DNA of 17,142 nucleotides, taken from WGAB01 sp964406105 (GTDB lineage Bacteria; Hydrothermota; Hydrothermia; WGAB01). The notes under the pieces were generated by a model. It was not told where the DNA came from and did no database searches. It saw nothing but the letters and a program-made list of their open reading frames with translations. The stretch lies in the NCBI GenBank assembly GCA_964406105.1, contig CAYOQK010000032.1:1-17142 (forward strand), given 5' to 3'. The translations under genes were made by a program, and so were the position numbers. Shown here piece after piece: positions 15,949 to 17,142 of this stretch; within the stretch, counting starts at the first letter, position 1, and each line of letters starts with the position of its first letter.

Positions 15949-16673
15949 AAACCCTGGTGGTGATCCCCACGTACAATGAGGCTGAAAACATTCGGGATCT
16001 CTTGGAAGCAGTGTTCCAGCATGCGCCGGAGGTGCACGTTCTGGTGGTGGACGATAGCTCTCCGGACGGCACCGCTGACATCGTGAAGGACCTTCAAAAG
16101 AAGGATTCCCGGATCCATTTGCTTCAGCGGCCGGGCAAGCAGGGCCTGGGATCGGCCTATGTGGAGGGGTTTCGGTATGCCCTGGATCACCATTACGATG
16201 CCGTAATGGAGATGGACGCGGACTTCTCCCACAATCCGTCAGATATCCCCCGAATCCTGGAGGCTCTCCAACAGGCCGACATCGTGTTGGGGTCCCGTTA
16301 TACCAATGGCATCAGCGTGGTCAACTGGCCGCTGAAGCGCCTCATGCTTTCGTATGCGGCCAATCGGTATGCCTCCTGGGTGACGGGTGTTCCTCTGCGG
16401 GATCTCACTGGAGGCTTCAAAGGGATCCGGCGGCGCGTGTTGGAGGCTGTGGGCCTTGACAATTTAGAGTCCGATGGCTATGCTTTTCAAATAGAACTCA
16501 CCGTTCGGGCCTGGTATCTGGGCTTTAAAATTGTGGAGATACCCATCATTTTCGTGGAACGACGGAAGGGCTCATCAAAGATGTCTAAGCGCATCATCCT
16601 GGAAGCCGCCTGGCGGGTTTGGAAGTTCCGCTGGGAAGGGATCCGGCTCAAGCGAAACAGGAGGAGCCTATAG
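15945..16673 (+). CDS. DPM1-like family 2 glycosyltransferase (probable polyprenyl-phosphate mannosyltransferase)
   Basis: A GT-A fold family 2 glycosyltransferase resembling dolichol/polyprenol-phosphate mannose synthases, which move a sugar from a nucleotide sugar to a lipid phosphate on the cytoplasmic face of the membrane. The 242-residue product shows VIPTYNE (6-12), VVDDSSPDGT (34-43), the metal-binding DAD (91-93) in MEMDADFSHNP, GSRYTNG, LTGGFKGIRRRVLEAVGL, and the late FVERRKGSSKMS segment. It has no transmembrane helix and ends in a basic tail (RLKRNRRSL), so it would be soluble or peripheral. The GTG start at 15945 has GGAGGTGA at 15933-15940 and overlaps hflX. It is the last gene before a terminator. 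The donor and acceptor cannot be read from the sequence. Its functional link to the protease genes is unclear. Confidence 0.88.
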   Translation: MKTLVVIPTYNEAENIRDLLEAVFQHAPEVHVLVVDDSSPDGTADIVKDLQKKDSRIHLLQRPGKQGLGSAYVEGFRYALDHHYDAVMEMDADFSHNPSDIPRILEALQQADIVLGSRYTNGISVVNWPLKRLMLSYAANRYASWVTGVPLRDLTGGFKGIRRRVLEAVGLDNLESDGYAFQIELTVRAWYLGFKIVEIPIIFVERRKGSSKMSKRIILEAAWRVWKFRWEGIRLKRNRRSL

Positions 16674-16693
16674 GGGACGTTAGCGGTGGATGT

Positions 16694-16722
16694 TTCCCAC
16701 ACACCGCATAAGGTGGTATAGA
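16694..16722 (+). promoter_or_regulatory. Possible extended -10 promoter just before the terminator
   Basis: TTCCCA (16694-16699), 17 bases, then TATAGA (16717-16722) preceded by TG at 16714-16715 forms a plausible extended -10 promoter. Transcription would begin around 16729 and run straight into the terminator hairpin at 16737, as a leader attenuator would. It partly overlaps a hairpin formed by GCGGTG (16683-16688) and CACCGC (16702-16707). Weak evidence; no mapped transcript. Confidence 0.25.
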
Positions 16723-16736
16723 AAACAGCAACGGTT

Positions 16737-16779
16737 AACCCTGGCGGAGTGGAATCCATCTCCGCGGGGTTTTTCTTTT
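16737..16779 (+). terminator. Rho-independent terminator after the glycosyltransferase gene
   Basis: The stem is built from AACCC (16737-16741), a two-base bulge, GCGGAG (16744-16749) and TGG (16750-16752). After the loop AAT come CCA (16756-16758), a bulged T, CTCCGC (16760-16765) and GGGTT ending at 16771. The T-tract TTTTTCTTTT covers 16770-16779. This is the only strong intrinsic terminator in the window and ends the tig-to-glycosyltransferase transcript 64 bases after the last stop codon. On the opposite strand the hairpin has no adjacent T-run, so it looks one-directional. Confidence 0.88.
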
Positions 16780-16807
16780 GTCTTACCCCGAGTTCGGAGG
16801 CGTTTCC

Positions 16808-17142
16808 ATGTGGGTGTATCTGAACCCTGGTGTGGAATCCACACGGTTCTTTAACCCCGCCCCACACCCAAAGGGTGTAGCCAGAAGGGTTCCAAAAACC
16901 AGGGGGCTGGGGAAGGGCAGAGCCGCACGGGGAGCGGTTTTTGAAAATGCCCGCAGGGCTGTAGGGCTCCACCGTGTACGTGCCTTGGGAGAGTTCACTG
17001 AGGACCCGGGGCCCTCTCGTCGTGTCCTCAGGAATCCGGCCCGGGGGGCGATACTTTTTGAAAAAAGCCCTGCTTTGACACATCTGCGGGGGATGCCCCG
17101 GTCCCATCAGGGCTCTTCCCCTCTGTGGAGATCTGATCGGTT
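16808..17142 (+). CDS. Possible small or partial open reading frame, product unknown
   Basis: The ATG at 16808 is preceded by GGAGG (16796-16800) at an ideal seven-base spacing, and the frame stays open for 111 complete codons to the window edge. The predicted product is rich in Arg, Pro and Gly and matches no family I know. It contains weak in-frame repeats (FFNPAP, AVFENARRAV, AILFEKSPAL) spaced 30 and 39 codons apart. Against it, AGG and AGA codons, avoided by neighbouring genes, are frequent. The minus-strand frame over the same bases uses codons more like the rest of the window, for example around GTYTVEPYSPAG. I keep it only as a candidate because of the ribosome binding site. Confidence 0.2.
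   Translation, partial: MWVYLNPGVESTRFFNPAPHPKGVARRVPKTRGLGKGRAARGAVFENARRAVGLHRVRALGEFTEDPGPSRRVLRNPARGAILFEKSPALTHLRGMPRSHQGSSPLWRSDR
16822..16849 (+). repeat. Second hairpin resembling the terminator
   Basis: GAACC (16822-16826), a three-base bulge CTG, GTGTGG (16830-16835), loop AAT, CCACAC (16839-16844) and GGTTC (16845-16849) form an 11-pair hairpin. It shares AACCCTGG and the apex TGGAATCCA with the terminator at 16737-16771, but the middle of the stem differs while still pairing. It is followed by a weak TTCTTT rather than a full T-tract. Confidence 0.6.
16923..17070. repeat. Pair of degenerate ~35-base repeat blocks
   Basis: Block A (16923-16952) and block B (17036-17070) align as CCG, C-rich, CGGGG, GCG, then TTTTTGAAAA, then GCCC. 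The shared TTTTTGAAAA copies start 117 bases apart, an exact multiple of three. In block A, CCGC/GCGG (16923-16926, 16934-16937) next to TTTTT resembles a weak terminator. Confidence 0.5.

Larger units (their letters stand above)
16780..17142. other. Hairpin- and repeat-rich segment without a recognised gene
   Basis: About 360 bases with no recognisable product. It contains a look-alike of the terminator hairpin (16822-16849), ACACCC-AAA-GGGTGT (16864-16878), CTGAGGAC paired with GTCCTCAG (16998-17005 and 17024-17031), and AGCCCTG paired with CAGGGCT (17066-17072 and 17108-17114) enclosing CGGGG/CCCCG. Two related blocks carry TTTTTGAAAA at 16938 and 17055. Both strands have a long open frame: + from ATG 16808 to the edge, and - from the edge to 16487, passing through the terminator and antisense to the glycosyltransferase. 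Neither product is familiar. It could be the start of a diverged gene, a decayed gene, or a structured RNA region. Confidence 0.5.

Noticed and set aside
17075..17080. TTGACA as the -35 box of a promoter near the window end
   Set aside because: No TATAAT-like hexamer lies 16-18 bases downstream, and the bases are part of the loop of a nested hairpin.
16780..17142. tRNA, rRNA, tmRNA, RNase P RNA, SRP RNA or CRISPR array
   Set aside because: None of the signature sequences of these RNAs is present, and the repeats are too few, too degenerate and unevenly spaced for a CRISPR array.

Overview
The window is a bacterial chromosome segment with every recognisable gene on the + strand. It is GC-rich by eye (roughly 60%), with codons biased to CTG, GTG and GCC, strong AGGAGG-type ribosome binding sites, GTG used as an alternative start, and seven ATGA/GTGA four-base stop-start overlaps. 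Trigger factor, ClpP, ClpX, Lon and a proton-pumping complex I show that it is a bacterium. The phylum cannot be fixed from the sequence alone. A respiring or syntrophic, possibly thermophilic, non-model lineage would fit, but that is inference.

Region 1 (1-6209) is the 3' half of a complex I operon: the end of nuoH, then nuoJ, nuoK, nuoL, nuoM and nuoN, tightly packed. These are the membrane-arm subunits that carry out proton translocation. nuoI, which normally sits between nuoH and nuoJ, is absent from that position. Region 2 (6210-9244) starts after a 99-base gap with a possible promoter. It holds an acetyl-CoA acetyltransferase-type thiolase and both subunits of an electron transfer flavoprotein (etfB, etfA). 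Together with complex I this suggests fatty-acid or butyrate-type carbon flow feeding the electron transport chain.

Region 3 (9245-15948) is a protein quality-control cluster: tig, clpP, clpX and lon in the order known from enterobacteria, with the ribosome-associated GTPase gene hflX coupled directly behind lon. Region 4 (15945-16673) is a soluble DPM1-like family 2 glycosyltransferase coupled to hflX. A strong intrinsic terminator follows at 16737-16779. The last ~360 bases hold no recognisable gene but are rich in hairpins and degenerate repeats, and have open frames on both strands.

Most of the window is ordinary housekeeping sequence, and I did not find a convincing new multi-gene system. 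The points most worth checking are: an Asn in place of the ClpP catalytic Asp, a trigger factor whose FKBP domain lacks the usual active-site motif, the missing nuoI, and the paired look-alike hairpins and repeats at 16737-17114.
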